Below, piece after piece: positions 62,384-64,000 of a stretch of DNA of 64,000 nt. The DNA lies in the NCBI GenBank assembly GCA_041918175.1, contig JAYRWE010000094.1, positions 372,001 through 436,000 of the forward strand, given 5' to 3'. Position numbers and translations under genes: made by a program. How positions within the stretch are numbered: the stretch's first letter is position 1; every line of letters starts with the position of its first letter. The notes under the pieces are model-generated. The model had not been told where the DNA came from. It worked only from the letters and a program-made list of their open reading frames with translations, and did not search any database. The stretch comes from JABWAN01 sp041918175. Lineage in GTDB: Bacteria > Zhuqueibacterota > Zhuqueibacteria > Zhuqueibacterales > Zhuqueibacteraceae.

Positions 62384-64000
62384 CTATTCCGAAGGTCCCA
62401 TTTCGCCTTTGTTGTTTCCGCGCAGATGTTGTTCGAACCAGCCGAGCAAACGATTGCCGATGTCTAAAATAAATTTCGGCTCCTGCGGGCCGTGCGGGGT
62501 GCGCGGATACACGACCATTTGCACGGGACAGTTTTGTTGTTTGAGCGCGTTGTAAAACTCTTGGCCCTGCGAGAGCGGTACGCGCAAATCTTTTTCGCCG
62601 TGCAAGATCAGCGTGGGAGTGGAAACGCCTTTGACGTTGAACATGGCGGAGTGCTTTTGATACGCGGCCATGTTGTCCCACGGTTGGCCGTTGAAATAAT
62701 CCGGCAGAAAACCGGGAATGTCCGCGGTGCCGGTGAAGCTCATCAAGTTGGTCACGCCCGCGCCGACGGAAGCGGCTTTGAAACGTTTGGTGCGCGTGAC
62801 GATGAACGAGGTCATGTAGCCGCCATAGCTCCAGCCGCACACAACGAGACTATCGGGATGCACGAGGCCTTTGGCAATGAGCGCATCGACGCCGGTCATG
62901 TCGTCTTCATAATCGCCGAAGCCCCAATCGTTGGTATTCGCGCGACGGAACTCCGCGCCATAGCCGCTGCTGCCGCGCGGATTGGGACGGAGCACGACGT
63001 AATCCGCGGCCGCGAAGGCTTGCAAAGGATAGATGGCCGAGGCCGCGGTGAAGGATTGCGTGAACACGCCCGCAGGGCCGCCGTGAATGTTGAGCACGAG
63101 CGGATACTTTCTTCCGCTCTGATAGTTCGCGGGATAGGTGACGAGGCCTTCGACTTCTTTGCCGTCGGTTGATTTCCACGTGAGAACTTCAGTGCGGCCC
63201 GTGGGCAAGTTGGGAAGATGGCGATTGACGTTGGTGAGTTTGAGCGGCGCGTATTTCATCGTCGCGGAGACGAAGACTTGCGGCGCTTGCTCGGAGGTTT
63301 GATGAATCACGGCAAACTGTTTTGCATCTTTCGTGAAAGAAGCGGCGCCGAAACTTCCCGCGCCGGTGGTGAGTGCGCGTGATTTGCCGTCGCTGAGGTT
63401 CATCGCAAACACGCGCGGGCTGGTGCGTTCGGTCTCGCTGTAAAAAATTTCTTTGCTATCCGCGGACCATGCAATGAGGTTGGCTTGATCATCGTGCGTT
63501 GCGCCGAGCTTGCGCGCTGCACCGCCTTTGCGCGGCATCACGTAAATATCGTTGCGCCGCGCCCAGCGTGTGTCGCCGCCGTCGTATGAAAACGCGAGCC
63601 ATTGCCCATCGGGCGAGAAGAGCGGATTGCTCGCCACGGTTTTGCTGAAGAGCGCTTGCACTGCGCCGCTGTCACTAGGCACGAGCGAAAGCGTACTCGT
63701 CACCCAATCGTCCACGCGCGGCGTGGTTTGATGACTGAATGCGAGTTCTTTATTGTCGGGCGACCAATCGAAACTCGTCACGTGAAAATTGCCACGGGTC
63801 AAGCGCTGCACTGTGCGCTCGCCTTTTTCATTCTTCGCCACGGGCACGACATAGAGATGCGCGAATTTGAAATTCTCATCCACGATGGTCATGTCGCGCT
63901 TCTCTTTGTTGTCCTTCTCTTCGGCTGCGGAGAGCGCGTCGTTCATGGTGAAGGCGAGGCGCTTGCCCTCGGGCGACCACGCGAAGCTACTCACGCCGGT
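62384..64000 (-). CDS. S9 family peptidase (prolyl oligopeptidase type), N-terminus beyond the window
   Basis: The frame is open to the right edge, so the N-terminus is missing; about 538 residues are visible. A seven-bladed propeller part (repeated FDWSPDNKELAFS, PLFSPDGQWLAFSYDGG) is followed by the alpha/beta hydrolase domain: LNIHGGPAGV, nucleophile Ser in CGWSYGGYMTS, Asp in LHGEKDLRVPL and His in PRTPHGPQEP. It is an acylaminoacyl- or dipeptidyl-peptidase-like enzyme of the S9C/D type. A GTG at 63994 is an in-frame candidate, but upstream coding is expected. Confidence 0.92.
   Translation of the reverse strand, partial: TGVSSFAWSPEGKRLAFTMNDALSAAEEKDNKEKRDMTIVDENFKFAHLYVVPVAKNEKGERTVQRLTRGNFHVTSFDWSPDNKELAFSHQTTPRVDDWVTSTLSLVPSDSGAVQALFSKTVASNPLFSPDGQWLAFSYDGGDTRWARRNDIYVMPRKGGAARKLGATHDDQANLIAWSADSKEIFYSETERTSPRVFAMNLSDGKSRALTTGAGSFGAASFTKDAKQFAVIHQTSEQAPQVFVSATMKYAPLKLTNVNRHLPNLPTGRTEVLTWKSTDGKEVEGLVTYPANYQSGRKYPLVLNIHGGPAGVFTQSFTAASAIYPLQAFAAADYVVLRPNPRGSSGYGAEFRRANTNDWGFGDYEDDMTGVDALIAKGLVHPDSLVVCGWSYGGYMTSFIVTRTKRFKAASVGAGVTNLMSFTGTADIPGFLPDYFNGQPWDNMAAYQKHSAMFNVKGVSTPTLILHGEKDLRVPLSQGQEFYNALKQQNCPVQMVVYPRTPHGPQEPKFILDIGNRLLGWFEQHLRGNNKGEMGPSE

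Overview
The window is about 64 kb of bacterial chromosome with densely packed genes and short intergenic gaps. Several features suggest an uncultured member of the FCB superphylum (KSB1/Calditrichota-like); this is inference, because the window has no rRNA or other phylogenetic marker. The features are: C-terminal domains of the QNYPNPFN / FlgD-like type used for type IX secretion, a PorV/PorQ-family outer-membrane protein, a TonB-dependent receptor with a carboxypeptidase-like N-terminal domain, and a GWxTD-type protein. No rRNA, tRNA, CRISPR array, transposase, integrase or phage gene was recognised.

Layout. 1-3.4 kb: a Bor-like small lipoprotein, then an ABC exporter (ATPase + permease) with a trailing lipoprotein. 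3.7-8.4 kb: a tight five-gene minus-strand operon (alpha/beta hydrolase, Gfo/Idh oxidoreductase, thioesterase, flavin monooxygenase, BASS-type transporter). 8.9-19.2 kb: a surface/secretion block on the minus strand (DUF4397 lipoprotein, TonB-dependent receptor, 1096-aa cargo-like protein with a sorting-type C-terminus, PorV-like protein, GWxTD protein). 19.9-22.1 kb: DUF2236 protein, uppS and a small membrane protein. 22.2-25.5 kb: a one-protein sensor-like fusion (winged helix + STAND-type NTPase + HEAT-like + membrane domain) and a MOSC protein. 25.9-34.9 kb: one 3027-residue secreted mosaic enzyme. 35-37.1 kb: a NatAB-like ABC system whose ATPase carries a frameshift. 37.3-45.1 kb: phosphodiesterase-type nuclease, HNH endonuclease with its usual partner, sialate O-acetylesterase, HAD phosphatase, HEPN/MNT toxin-antitoxin pair, SemiSWEET and a RhuM protein. 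45.2-53.1 kb: serine hydrolase, Ser/Thr kinase with TPRs, PQQ dehydrogenase-cytochrome fusion and a DUF1566 protein. 53.6-64 kb: small lipoprotein, GMC oxidoreductase with its subunit-3 partner, SSS sodium/solute symporter, GH16 and GH5 glycosidases, and an S9 peptidase running off the right edge.

The right half looks like polysaccharide capture and oxidation (GH16, GH5, sodium symporter, GMC/PQQ dehydrogenases, esterase), with the TonB/PorV block as an export or uptake surface system. A striking second layer is repeats. At least six families of short, palindromic, non-coding elements sit in the gaps, mostly right of 37 kb. One G/C-rich family has entered coding sequence: it is read in frame inside the protein kinase and supplies the start region of the GH16 gene and probably of the GH5 gene.
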